Shown in pieces: positions 1 through 6,260 of a DNA stretch of 6,631 nt. Origin of the DNA: Methylobacteriaceae bacterium. GTDB taxonomy: Bacteria; Pseudomonadota; Alphaproteobacteria; Rhizobiales; Beijerinckiaceae. The stretch lies in contig JAFAPJ010000310.1 in assembly GCA_019247255.1 (NCBI GenBank), forward strand, positions 1-6,631, given 5' to 3'. The notes under the pieces are model-generated. The model was given only the letters and a program-made list of their open reading frames with translations. It was not told the origin of the DNA and searched no databases. The first letter of the stretch is position 1; each line of letters begins with the position of its first letter. The translations under genes were made by a program, and so were the position numbers.

Positions 1-1118
1 CTCTGCGCCGCGATGGTCGTGCGGCCCTCACGCTCGGCGATCCGGCGGAAGGCGGCGAGCGCCTGACCGACCACCTGGTCCATGTTGTAGTAGCGATAGG
101 TCGCGAGGCGCCCGACGAACCACGTGTCCGACGCCTGCATCGCCAGCTTCTCGTAGCGCTTGAATAGCTGCGCATTCTCCGGCCGGGGAATCGGATAGTA
201 CGGATCGCCGTCGGCCGCCGGATATTCGTAGGTGATGCTCGTGCGCTCATGCACCTGACCGGTCAGATGCTTGTATTCGGAGATGCGGGTGTAGTCCTCG
301 GTCATGGGATAGTTGACGGTGCCGACCGGCTGAAAGCGCGCGCAGTCGAGCGTCTCGTGGCGGAAGCGGAGCGAGCGGTACGGCAGCTTGCCGTAGCGAT
401 GGCCGAAATACTCGTCGATCGGACCGGTATAGACCGTGCGCCGGTGCGGGATGGAATCCCGGATCTCGCGGTAGTCGGTGTCGAGCATGACGTCGATCTT
501 CGGATGCGCCAGCATGCGCTCGAACATCCGGGTGTACCCGTCCTTCGGCATGGCCTGATAGCTGTCCGTGAAGTAGCGGTCGTCGCGGTTCGTCCGAACA
601 GGCACCCGGGCCGTCACCGACTTGTCGAGCTCGGACGGGTCGAGCCCCCATTGCTTGCGCGTATAGCCCCGAAAGAACTTTTCGTAGAGCTCGCGCCCGA
701 CCTTGGAGACCACGACGTCCTCCGAGGTCCTGATCTCCGCGACCTGCTCGGCCCGAGCGGCGAACCAGGCCTCGAGCTCGTCCGACTTCAAGTCGAGGTC
801 GTAGAGGGCGTTGATCGTGTCGAGGTTGATCGGGATGGGAACGAGCCGGCCATCGATCTCGCCGAGCACGCGGTGCTCGTAGGGGCGCCAGCCCGTGAAG
901 CGGGACAGGTAGCCGAACACCGCTTCCGAATTGGTGTGGAAGATATGCGGTCCGTATTGGTGGATCAGGATACCAGCCTCGTCCAACCGATCGTACGCAT
1001 TGCCCGCAACGTGAGGGCGGCGGTCCACCACGAGCACGCGGTCGCCGCGATCCGAGGCCAGGCGTTCGGCCAGCACCGATCCGGCAAAGCCCGCCCCCAC
1101 GATCAGCCAGTCGTACAT
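1..1118 (-). CDS. glf: UDP-galactopyranose mutase, C-terminus cut by window edge
   Basis: This flavoenzyme interconverts UDP-galactopyranose and UDP-galactofuranose in the cytoplasm, supplying the galactofuranose donor for cell-surface glycans. The frame is open for 372 codons to the edge; family members are about 367-400 residues, so only a short tail is missing. Seen directly: an N-terminal FAD dinucleotide-binding motif (IVGAGFAGSVLAERL, residues 6-20), VAGNAYD (37-43), YGPHIFHT (55-62), the GYTRKQWGLDPSEL stretch (151-164), PVRTNRDDRYF (173-183), YTRISEYKHLTGQ (276-288) and the C-terminal ATYRYYNMDQVVGQAL (339-354). R175 and R278 fit by position and context the two substrate-phosphate arginines known in Glf, an inference from family knowledge. 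The ATG at 1118 is preceded by AGGAG six bases upstream (1125-1129), inside the end of the glycosyltransferase gene. It lies one base after that gene's stop, so the pair is almost certainly co-transcribed and probably translationally coupled. Confidence 0.95.
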   Translation of the reverse strand, partial: MYDWLIVGAGFAGSVLAERLASDRGDRVLVVDRRPHVAGNAYDRLDEAGILIHQYGPHIFHTNSEAVFGYLSRFTGWRPYEHRVLGEIDGRLVPIPINLDTINALYDLDLKSDELEAWFAARAEQVAEIRTSEDVVVSKVGRELYEKFFRGYTRKQWGLDPSELDKSVTARVPVRTNRDDRYFTDSYQAMPKDGYTRMFERMLAHPKIDVMLDTDYREIRDSIPHRRTVYTGPIDEYFGHRYGKLPYRSLRFRHETLDCARFQPVGTVNYPMTEDYTRISEYKHLTGQVHERTSITYEYPAADGDPYYPIPRPENAQLFKRYEKLAMQASDTWFVGRLATYRYYNMDQVVGQALAAFRRIAEREGRTTIAAQ

Positions 1119-1119
1119 G

Positions 1120-2364
1120 CTACTCTCCTGCGAGGGCGACCGGCGGGAAGGCCGGCTTGGTCTTGGCGGCGCGAGCGGCCTCGATGAGGGCCGCCATGGC
1201 GGCCCAGGTCTGGTCCCAGGAGCCTTGGGCGAGCTCGGAATCGACCCGTGACAGCCAGGTCGTGGTCTCGCGCGGGGAGCGGGCGAGGAGCGCGGCTGCG
1301 CGCGCCACGAACTCCTTGGGGCTGCCGGCGATCTCGACGAGGCCGAGCTCGCCGTAAGGCCGGACGACGTCGCGGATCGCGGTCGAGACCACGGGCACGC
1401 CGGCGGCGAGGAATTCCGGCGTCTTCGTCGGCGAGATGAACCGGGTCGCCTCGTTCAGCGCGAAGGGCATGAGCCCGACGTCCCACCCGCCGAGATAGGC
1501 CGGGAGGTCGGCGTAAGGCTTGGCGCCGAGCCAATGGATGTTCGGCCGGCGCGGAAGCGACGCGCCGTCGATCTTCGCGACCGGCCCGATGACCACGATC
1601 TGCCAATCGGGTCGCTGACTCGCGACCGTCTCGATCAGCGCGAGGTCGATCCGCTCGTCGACCACGCCGAAGAAGCCGAGCCGAGGTCCGGGGATGCCGG
1701 CCTGGTCGACGGGCTCCGGGCCGGACGCCGCCCGCGCGCGCGCGAAATGGGCGGCCTCGATGCTCGACGGGAAGGCGTGAACGTTGGGGTTCCGGTCGCG
1801 CTTCACCTCGTAAAGGCTCATGCCGCCGGTGAAGACGACGTCGGCGCGGCCGAGCAGCTCCGCCTCGCAGGCGAGCATCGCGGAAGACGCCCCTCGGAAT
1901 GCCGAGAGCTCGTCCATGTTGTCGTAGACGAGCGCCGCGGGCGTCAGATGCCGGACGAGCGGCATGCCCATGGGGGTGTAGAGCCACAGGATGAGCGGTT
2001 GGCCGGGGTGCTGCGCCACGATCTGGTCGATCATGGCCCGCTCGGCGCGGTCGATCTCATCCGGCGCCATGCCGTGGCGCAGATGGGGCAACGCGATCGT
2101 GACCCCGCCCGGACGTCCGGTCAGCTCGAGCCGTGGCTCGCCCTCGTCCTCCCAGGCCGGCTCCTCGAACACCACGACGTCATGGGTCGCTGCGGCGCGG
2201 CTCAAGAGATGCTGCGGCCGCTGCCAGACGAAATCCCAGCGCAGATGAGACAAGCAGAGGAGAAGTGGACGAGCCTGACGAGAGCGAGTTTGCTGGGAAG
2301 GAGCCGAATTATGGGGGAAGCGGCCCGTGATGACGTTCGATTTCGGCTGCCTCAGCTCACGCAT
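1120..2364 (-). CDS. GT-B glycosyltransferase (GT1/GT4-like), partner of glf
   Basis: This 414-residue cytosolic or membrane-associated glycosyltransferase likely moves a sugar from a nucleotide donor onto a surface-glycan intermediate. Domain order: a basic, poorly conserved N-terminal tail (1-33); an N-terminal Rossmann-like half starting at LLLCLSHLRWDFVWQRPQHLL (35-54; W43-P50 is the recognisable element); LVYDNMDELSAF (145-156); SLYEVKRDRNPNVHAFPSSI (183-202); then the C-terminal nucleotide-sugar-binding half with GFFGVVDERID (230-240), NIHWLGAKPYADLPAYL (275-291) and SPTKTPEFLAAGVPVVST (311-328), typical of the GT4 fold. No transmembrane segment is evident. The ATG at 2364 follows a GGAG only three bases upstream, a short but usable spacing, and no better in-frame start is seen nearby. 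The tight link to glf suggests a galactofuranosyl or co-acting transferase, but donor and acceptor cannot be read from the sequence. It could equally add a different sugar to the same glycan. Confidence 0.88.
   Translation of the reverse strand: MRELRQPKSNVITGRFPHNSAPSQQTRSRQARPLLLCLSHLRWDFVWQRPQHLLSRAAATHDVVVFEEPAWEDEGEPRLELTGRPGGVTIALPHLRHGMAPDEIDRAERAMIDQIVAQHPGQPLILWLYTPMGMPLVRHLTPAALVYDNMDELSAFRGASSAMLACEAELLGRADVVFTGGMSLYEVKRDRNPNVHAFPSSIEAAHFARARAASGPEPVDQAGIPGPRLGFFGVVDERIDLALIETVASQRPDWQIVVIGPVAKIDGASLPRRPNIHWLGAKPYADLPAYLGGWDVGLMPFALNEATRFISPTKTPEFLAAGVPVVSTAIRDVVRPYGELGLVEIAGSPKEFVARAAALLARSPRETTTWLSRVDSELAQGSWDQTWAAMAALIEAARAAKTKPAFPPVALAGE
1123..1129 (-). promoter_or_regulatory. 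Ribosome binding site of glf within the transferase 3' end
   Basis: On the minus strand AGGAGAG lies just before the transferase stop codon (TAG, 1122-1120) and four to six bases before the glf ATG. The ribosome that ends the transferase therefore sits on the glf start region, which supports translational coupling and fixes the glf start. Confidence 0.7.
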
Positions 2365-2419
2365 TCACTCCACCCGCGGTTGGGATAAATCCACCCATTT
2401 TGTCGAGACTGCTCGGCTT

Positions 2420-2439
2420 CCGGCGTCGGCGGACGCTGG
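2420..2439. repeat. Inverted repeat in the ligD-glycosyltransferase gap
   Basis: CCGGCGTC-GGCG-GACGCTGG forms an eight-pair stem (one G-U pair when read on the plus strand) with a four-base loop. On the minus strand, the direction of both flanking genes, one pair becomes an A-C mismatch. No T-run follows in either direction. It lies about 55 bases upstream of the glycosyltransferase ATG, so it could belong to that gene's control region or be chance structure in GC-rich DNA. I could not identify a convincing -35/-10 pair for the transferase in the 160-base gap. Confidence 0.3.
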
Positions 2440-2501
2440 AACTATGCTGTCGCGAACACTCAACCAGCGAAGTGGGAGGTTTGTTGCAGCGCTTCCCGTC
2501 A

Positions 2502-2517
2502 GGTGCGCTTGCGCACC
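2502..2517 (-). terminator. Hairpin just after the ligD stop, possible terminator
   Basis: GGTGCGC-AA-GCGCACC is a perfect inverted repeat eight bases after the ligD stop codon (TGA, 2527-2525). Folded realistically it is a six-pair stem with a CAAG tetraloop. It is not followed by a T-run on the minus strand, so it is at best a weak intrinsic terminator or a 3'-end stabilising hairpin. Read-through into the glycosyltransferase-glf unit 160 bases downstream is possible. Confidence 0.35.
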
Positions 2518-2524
2518 GGCCCGG

Positions 2525-5185
2525 TCACGCCGGCTCGCGGCTGCGCACCCGAGCGCGCTTCGGCGCAAGCACGGGCAGACGCTGCCGGACGTGGCCGATC
2601 TCGGCCCAGGGATCGGCCGCGAGCTTCGCGAGCCGTCCCGGAAGGTTGCCGACCGTGAAGTGGTTCGGCTTGAGCCCAGGGCTCAGCTCCTCCCAGGTGA
2701 GAGGGACCGAGATCGGGGCATGCGGCCGCGCCCGGGTCGAATAGGCGGCGATCGCGGTCGCGCCGCGGCCGTTGCGAAGATAGTCGACGTAAATGAGGCC
2801 GCGCCGGGCGGCCTTGCTGGCCTTCGCGATGAAGCGGGTGGGCGCGTCGGCCGCCATGCCGTCCGCGAGCGCCTTGGCGAAGCGCTTGACCTCGCCCCAA
2901 TCCGCCGCGGGCTCGAGCGGCACGACGACGTGAAGGCCCTTCCCGCCCGTCGTCTTGACGAAGCTCTCGAGCTCGAGCGCGCGCAAGCGGGCTCGCACCT
3001 CGCGCGCCGCCGCGATCACGTCCGGCCAGGCGACGTCCTCGGCGGGATCAAGGTCCATGACGATCCGGTCGGGACGGTCGACATCCGCGATGCGCGAGCC
3101 CCAGACATGGATCTCGAGGACGCCCGCCTGGACGAGCGACACGATCCCGGCGATGTCCTCGACATAGAGGACCTCCTCCTCGCCGCCCTCGTCGCGGACG
3201 GGCTCGCGGCGGATGGCCACGCTGAGCCCTGCCCAGGAATGCTTCTGGAAGAAGCAGCCATGCTCGGCGCCGCTCGGGCATCGCACGAGCGAGAGCGGGC
3301 GCCCGGCAACATGCGGCAGGATCCAGGGCGCGATTTCCTCGTAGAACTCGGCAAGCCCCTTCTTGGTGATCCCCTCGTCCCAGAGCACGCGCTCCGGATG
3401 CGTGAGCCGGACCCCCGCGACCTGGTCCGGGTGCTGCGCGCCGGCCCGCGCCCGGTGCGAGGACGGCCGACCCGGAGAGGCAGCCGGAGCCGCGTCGACC
3501 GCGGAATGTGTCCGGGCCGGGCGCTCGCGGACGACCTCCGCGGCTTCCTTGTCCTCGCGCAGGCCCTTGAACGCCGCGTGGCGCAATCGATCGTCGCCGG
3601 TCCAGCCGCGGAACTCGATCTCGGCCACCAGCTCGGGCTCGACGAAGACGACGCCGCGGCGCTCGTCCGCGGACAGCTTCTCGCCGAAGGGCGACGTCGT
3701 GCGCCTCCGGGAATCGAGCCTCTTGAACAGGTCACGCGCGCTGTCCGCCGTGAAGCCGGTTCCGCTTCGCCCCGCATGCCGGAGCCCGCCGTTCTCGTGG
3801 TACCCCAGGACAAGCGAGCCGACCGCGCCGCGTGATGCGCTCGAGGGCACGAAGCCCGCGATCGCGAACTCCTGGCGCTCGGTGCATTTCACCTTGAGCC
3901 AGTCCTCGCTCCGCCCTGATCGATAAGGACGGTCGCGGCGCTTCGAGATCACGCCCTCGAGCCCGAGCTTGCAGGCGCTGCGCACCATCGCGGGCCCGTC
4001 GGCCTCCACGTGCTCCGAAAGCCGGATCGTTCCCCCCGTGCCCGGCGCGATCATTCGGGCGAGCTCCGCCTTGCGATCCGCCAGGGGCGATGCGCGCAGG
4101 TCGCGCCCGTCGATGTAGAGGAGGTCGAAGGCGTAGAAGATCGCGTCCCGGGCGATCCTGCCGCCTTCGTCGGACAAGGCACGCTGGAGCGCGGCGAAGC
4201 TCGACACGCCGTTCTCGCCCTCGATCACGGCCTCCCCGTCGAGGATCGCGGTCTCGGCCGGGATGTCGGCCAGCGCCGCCGCGATCGCCGGGAAGCGGTT
4301 CGTCCAATCGTGGCCCCGACGGGTCGCGAGGCGCACGCTTCCGGCCGTCTTGAAGGCGAGGAGCCGGTACCCGTCCCATTTGATCTCGTGGATCCATTGC
4401 CCGCCGGTCGGCACCGCGTCGGCAAGGCTCGCCAGGCAGGGCTCGACCGCCTGCGGCATCGGAGCCCTTACTCCGGCAGGCTCGGGCTTCGCGGACGGCT
4501 TGCGCCTGCGGGTCGCGGCCGGAGTTGTCTTGGAGCTCGCGGGCTCGGCACGCGCCGCCGCTCGAGCCTCCGCCGCCTCGCCGCGGTTCGACTGCCAGAC
4601 TGCGCCGTCGGGCGCCGCCGCGATCCCCTCAAGCGTCCGGCCCGACACGACGGAAAGCGGACGCTCCTCGAGGAGGTCGGGATCGCCCGGCGCGCGGGCC
4701 GCCTCATCCTCCGCCTTGATGAGGAGCCACGATTCCTGACGCTCGCCGGCCCTCTTGCGCAGGCGAACGAGGTGCCAGCCGCCCTGCAGCTTCTCGCCGT
4801 GAAGCCGGAAGGACAGGTGCCCCTTGGCGTAACCTTTATGCGGATCTCCCTCCGGCTCCCAGGTGCCCCGGTCCCAGATCATGACGGTGCCGCCGCCATA
4901 CTGGCCCTTCGGAATCGTGCCCTCGAAGGCGTTGTAGGCGATGGGATGGTCCTCGACATGGACCGAGAGGCGCTTCTCGCCAGGCACCAGGCTCGGGCCG
5001 CGGGTGACCGCCCAGCTCTTCATGACGCCGTCGAGCTCGAGCCGCAGATCGTAATGCAGCCGGGTGGCCGCGTGCTTCTGGACCACGAAGCTGAAGCCTG
5101 CGGGTCCGGACGCGACCTCGCCGCCGGCCGGCTCGGCCGTCTTCGCGAAATCGCGCTTCGCCTGATACGCAGCGAGCTTGGCCAT
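2525..5185 (-). CDS. ligD: Multifunctional end-joining DNA ligase LigD (PE-LIG-POL)
   Basis: This ATP-dependent ligase processes and seals double-strand breaks in bacterial non-homologous end joining, normally with Ku. At 886 residues it is slightly longer than Pseudomonas aeruginosa LigD (840) and has the same domain order. Phosphoesterase, about 1-165: R11/D12, H38, H44, D46, R48, E78, H80 and Y84 match the known metal and active-site residues at a constant offset. Linker rich in Ala/Arg/Pro, about 195-240. Ligase, about 245-550: catalytic lysine K269 in EIKWDGYR, DGEA (316-319), YAFDLLYIDG (351-360), EGVISKR (410-416), DWLKVK (428-433), then the OB fold. Second linker, about 551-590. Primase-polymerase, about 591-870: metal-binding DLD (711-713), TGGKGLH with H752, and D801 in YVDYLRN. 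No frameshift or missing catalytic residue was found. The ATG at 5185 is the only start that keeps the phosphoesterase domain, although no good Shine-Dalgarno sequence precedes it. No ku gene is adjacent; the gene lies between a glycan operon and tRNA-Cys. Confidence 0.96.
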   Translation of the reverse strand: MAKLAAYQAKRDFAKTAEPAGGEVASGPAGFSFVVQKHAATRLHYDLRLELDGVMKSWAVTRGPSLVPGEKRLSVHVEDHPIAYNAFEGTIPKGQYGGGTVMIWDRGTWEPEGDPHKGYAKGHLSFRLHGEKLQGGWHLVRLRKRAGERQESWLLIKAEDEAARAPGDPDLLEERPLSVVSGRTLEGIAAAPDGAVWQSNRGEAAEARAAARAEPASSKTTPAATRRRKPSAKPEPAGVRAPMPQAVEPCLASLADAVPTGGQWIHEIKWDGYRLLAFKTAGSVRLATRRGHDWTNRFPAIAAALADIPAETAILDGEAVIEGENGVSSFAALQRALSDEGGRIARDAIFYAFDLLYIDGRDLRASPLADRKAELARMIAPGTGGTIRLSEHVEADGPAMVRSACKLGLEGVISKRRDRPYRSGRSEDWLKVKCTERQEFAIAGFVPSSASRGAVGSLVLGYHENGGLRHAGRSGTGFTADSARDLFKRLDSRRRTTSPFGEKLSADERRGVVFVEPELVAEIEFRGWTGDDRLRHAAFKGLREDKEAAEVVRERPARTHSAVDAAPAASPGRPSSHRARAGAQHPDQVAGVRLTHPERVLWDEGITKKGLAEFYEEIAPWILPHVAGRPLSLVRCPSGAEHGCFFQKHSWAGLSVAIRREPVRDEGGEEEVLYVEDIAGIVSLVQAGVLEIHVWGSRIADVDRPDRIVMDLDPAEDVAWPDVIAAAREVRARLRALELESFVKTTGGKGLHVVVPLEPAADWGEVKRFAKALADGMAADAPTRFIAKASKAARRGLIYVDYLRNGRGATAIAAYSTRARPHAPISVPLTWEELSPGLKPNHFTVGNLPGRLAKLAADPWAEIGHVRQRLPVLAPKRARVRSREPA

Positions 5186-5196
5186 GTCCGGAGCTG

Positions 5197-5225
5197 AACG
5201 ACGTTCGTTGCAAGGTGTTCCTTGC
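5197..5225. promoter_or_regulatory. Two adjacent inverted repeats in the ligD leader
   Basis: Two perfect inverted repeats abut each other 12-40 bases upstream of the ligD ATG: AACGA-CGT-TCGTT (5197-5209) and GCAAGG-TGTT-CCTTGC (5210-5225). They occupy the place where a promoter, operator or structured leader for ligD would be, in the 101-base gap shared with the divergent tRNA-Cys gene. They could be a repressor site or leader hairpins limiting translation. No clear -35/-10 pair for ligD was found by eye, so the role is an inference. Confidence 0.35.
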
Positions 5226-5247
5226 CGTGGGAGCGGCGCCGCGCCCG

Positions 5248-5275
5248 TTGCCTTGCGGGGGACGGCTGGCTAAGA
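5248..5275 (+). promoter_or_regulatory. Candidate promoter of tRNA-Cys
   Basis: TTGCCT (5248-5253) and CTAAGA (5270-5275) are separated by 16 bases and end 11 bases before the tRNA 5' end. This would start transcription a few bases ahead of the mature tRNA. The stretch after the -10 element (GCCGGGC) is GC-rich, as in the discriminators of stable-RNA promoters under stringent control. The match to a housekeeping sigma-factor promoter is fair rather than strong. Confidence 0.45.
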
Positions 5276-5286
5276 GCCGGGCACGA

Positions 5287-5360
5287 GGCCTCGTGGCGGA
5301 GTGGTTACGCAGAGGACTGCAAATCCTTGTACCCCGGTTCAATTCCGGGCGAGGCCTCCA
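5287..5360 (+). tRNA. tRNA-Cys (anticodon GCA)
   Basis: A full cloverleaf can be drawn by hand. The acceptor stem is GGCCTCG (5287-5293) with CGAGGCC (5350-5356), seven perfect pairs. The D arm is GCG/CGC (5296-5298 with 5308-5310). The anticodon stem GAGGA/TCCTT (5312-5316 with 5324-5328) has one G-U pair, and the loop CTGCAAA (5317-5323) carries GCA at 5319-5321. The T arm is CCCGG-TTCAATT-CCGGG (5333-5349). The discriminator base is T (5357), the U73 identity element of tRNA-Cys, and CCA is encoded (5358-5360). It decodes UGC/UGU and is transcribed away from ligD and towards the methyltransferase gene. Confidence 0.97.
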
Positions 5361-5389
5361 GCCCACCTCCATGCAAGCCGGCCCGGGGC

Positions 5390-5414
5390 AGGGCGCTTGC
5401 CTTTGCAGCGCCCT
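5390..5414 (+). terminator. Strong hairpin after tRNA-Cys
   Basis: AGGGCGC (5390-5396) pairs with GCGCCCT (5408-5414), and the stem continues as TGC/GCA (5398-5400 with 5405-5407) past a one-base bulge to a CTTT tetraloop, giving ten pairs. It lies 29 bases after the encoded CCA and 42 bases before the next ATG. Only two T residues, then CCAAC, follow, so it is a weak intrinsic terminator at best. It may instead mark the 3' trailer of the tRNA precursor. Confidence 0.45.
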
Positions 5415-5446
5415 TCCAACACAAGCGCGTCCGCTCACCGCCCGTG

Positions 5447-5451
5447 AGGAG
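5447..5451 (+). promoter_or_regulatory. Ribosome binding site of the methyltransferase gene
   Basis: AGGAG sits five bases before the ATG at 5457 and supports this start over other in-frame candidates. Confidence 0.7.
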
Positions 5452-5456
5452 CACAG

Positions 5457-6101
5457 ATGCCGGATTTCGCGCAGGCGCGACGCACGATGGTCGAGAGCCA
5501 GCTGCGGACCTTCGACGTGACGGACCGGGCCGTTCTCGCGGCGGCGCTCGACGTGCCGCGCGAGCGCTTCATGCCGGCGGGGCACGAGGGGCTCGCTTAT
5601 GTGGACCGGATCGTGCCGGTGCGAGGTCCGGCCGGGACGACCCGCTTTCTGCTCGCTCCCATGATTCTCGCCCGCCTGATCCAGGCGCTCGATCTCGCCC
5701 CGGGGGCGCGCGTCCTCGACGTCGCGGGCGGCACGGGCTACGCGGCCGCCCTGATGGCCGCCATGGGCGCGGAGGTGACGAGCCTCGAGGACGAAGGCTT
5801 CCGCCTCCCGGGCGCTGCGTTCCCCGACGGCATCGTCCGGCGGTCCGGGCCTGTCGCGGAAGGCTGCCCCGATCTCGCGCCGTTCGACGCGATCCTGATC
5901 AACGGCGCCGTCGAGGAGCGGCCCGCGGGGCTCCTGGCGCAGCTCGCCGATGGCGGACGTCTCGGCTGCCTGCGGCGCGACGGCCGGGCCGGCCGGGCCA
6001 TGCTGTACGTGCGCACCGCCGGAATCAGCGAGGCCGTGCTTTTCGACGCGCCGTCGCCCGTGCTGCCGGAATTCGCGGCGGAGCCGGCTTTCGTCTTCTG
6101 A
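5457..6101 (+). CDS. Protein-L-isoaspartate O-methyltransferase-like protein
   Basis: This 214-residue class I SAM-dependent methyltransferase resembles the PCMT family, whose classical members methylate L-isoaspartyl residues so damaged proteins can be repaired. Family features: the N-terminal MVESQLRTFDVTDRAVLAAALDVPRERFMP (11-40), where the usual MV-x-QL and V-R-F-P elements are recognisable; motif I VLDVAGGTGYAAALMAAMGA (86-105), the SAM-binding glycine loop; a post-I acidic segment SLEDE (109-113); FDAILINGAVEE (143-154), the usual motif II region; and LLAQLADGGRLGCL (159-172), the post-II strand. The canonical TISQP-like substrate motif between the N-terminus and motif I is replaced by RFLLAPMILARLIQAL (63-78), so isoaspartyl activity is doubtful. 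AGGAG five bases before the ATG fixes the start. It reads towards tolC, 159 bases away, a neighbour order I recall as common in alphaproteobacteria. Subfamily assignment is good; the substrate is unknown. Confidence 0.88.
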   Translation: MPDFAQARRTMVESQLRTFDVTDRAVLAAALDVPRERFMPAGHEGLAYVDRIVPVRGPAGTTRFLLAPMILARLIQALDLAPGARVLDVAGGTGYAAALMAAMGAEVTSLEDEGFRLPGAAFPDGIVRRSGPVAEGCPDLAPFDAILINGAVEERPAGLLAQLADGGRLGCLRRDGRAGRAMLYVRTAGISEAVLFDAPSPVLPEFAAEPAFVF

Positions 6102-6127
6102 GGGTGGGTGTCGCCTTTTTGCTCCAC

Positions 6128-6145
6128 GCGCCGGGGAATCGGCGC
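6128..6145 (+). terminator. Hairpin after the methyltransferase gene, possible terminator
   Basis: GCGCCG-GGGAAT-CGGCGC is a perfect six-pair stem with a six-base loop, 26 bases after the stop codon (6099-6101). A run of five T bases lies before it (about 6116-6120), not after it, so it does not have intrinsic-terminator form on the plus strand. It may slow transcription or stabilise the 3' end, leaving read-through into tolC possible. Confidence 0.3.
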
Positions 6146-6162
6146 TGACGCGAGCGCAGCCG

Positions 6163-6190
6163 TTCCACGTTTACGAGCCCTCGGCTAAGT
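6163..6190 (+). promoter_or_regulatory. Weak candidate promoter of the tolC-family gene
   Basis: TTCCAC (6163-6168) and CTAAGT (6185-6190) are 16 bases apart, the same spacing and nearly the same -10 as the candidate tRNA-Cys promoter. This would give a leader of about 60 bases before the ATG. The -35 match is poor, so this is only a suggestion. Confidence 0.2.
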
Positions 6191-6260
6191 CTCGTGCCAT
6201 GGTGTGGCGGATAGGGTCAGAGCGCGCGGTTTGGGCCGCATGCCGGCTCAAGTTCGAAAG

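Noticed and set aside
249..1187. 312-codon open frame on the plus strand, antisense to glf
   Set aside because: The minus-strand frame encodes an unmistakable UDP-galactopyranose mutase; the plus-strand product has no family features.
1731..1745. Short run of alternating CG/GC
   Set aside because: It lies within the glycosyltransferase coding frame and is unremarkable at this GC content.
1534..2388. 284-codon open frame on the plus strand, antisense to the glycosyltransferase
   Set aside because: The opposite strand has clear GT-B motifs and coupled spacing to glf; this frame has none.
2381..2391. TTATCCCAA on the minus strand, resembling a DnaA box
   Set aside because: It differs from the TTATNCACA consensus at two positions and is single; there is no origin context.
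2327..3835. 502-codon open frame on the plus strand, antisense to ligD
   Set aside because: It resembles no family, is Arg/Ala/Gly/Pro rich, and lies opposite clear LigD polymerase and ligase motifs. Long antisense frames are expected in DNA this GC-rich.
4010..5197. 395-codon open frame on the plus strand, antisense to ligD
   Set aside because: It lies opposite the phosphoesterase and ligase domains, has no recognisable domain, and its composition is typical of a shadow frame.
5336..5360. tRNA-Cys 3' end as a phage or island attachment site
   Set aside because: No second copy longer than the nine bases at 5284-5292 was seen by eye, and there is no integrase gene in the window.
5222..6148. 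308-codon open frame spanning the tRNA and the methyltransferase
   Set aside because: It runs through tRNA-Cys and is out of frame with the methyltransferase, giving a low-complexity Arg-rich product.
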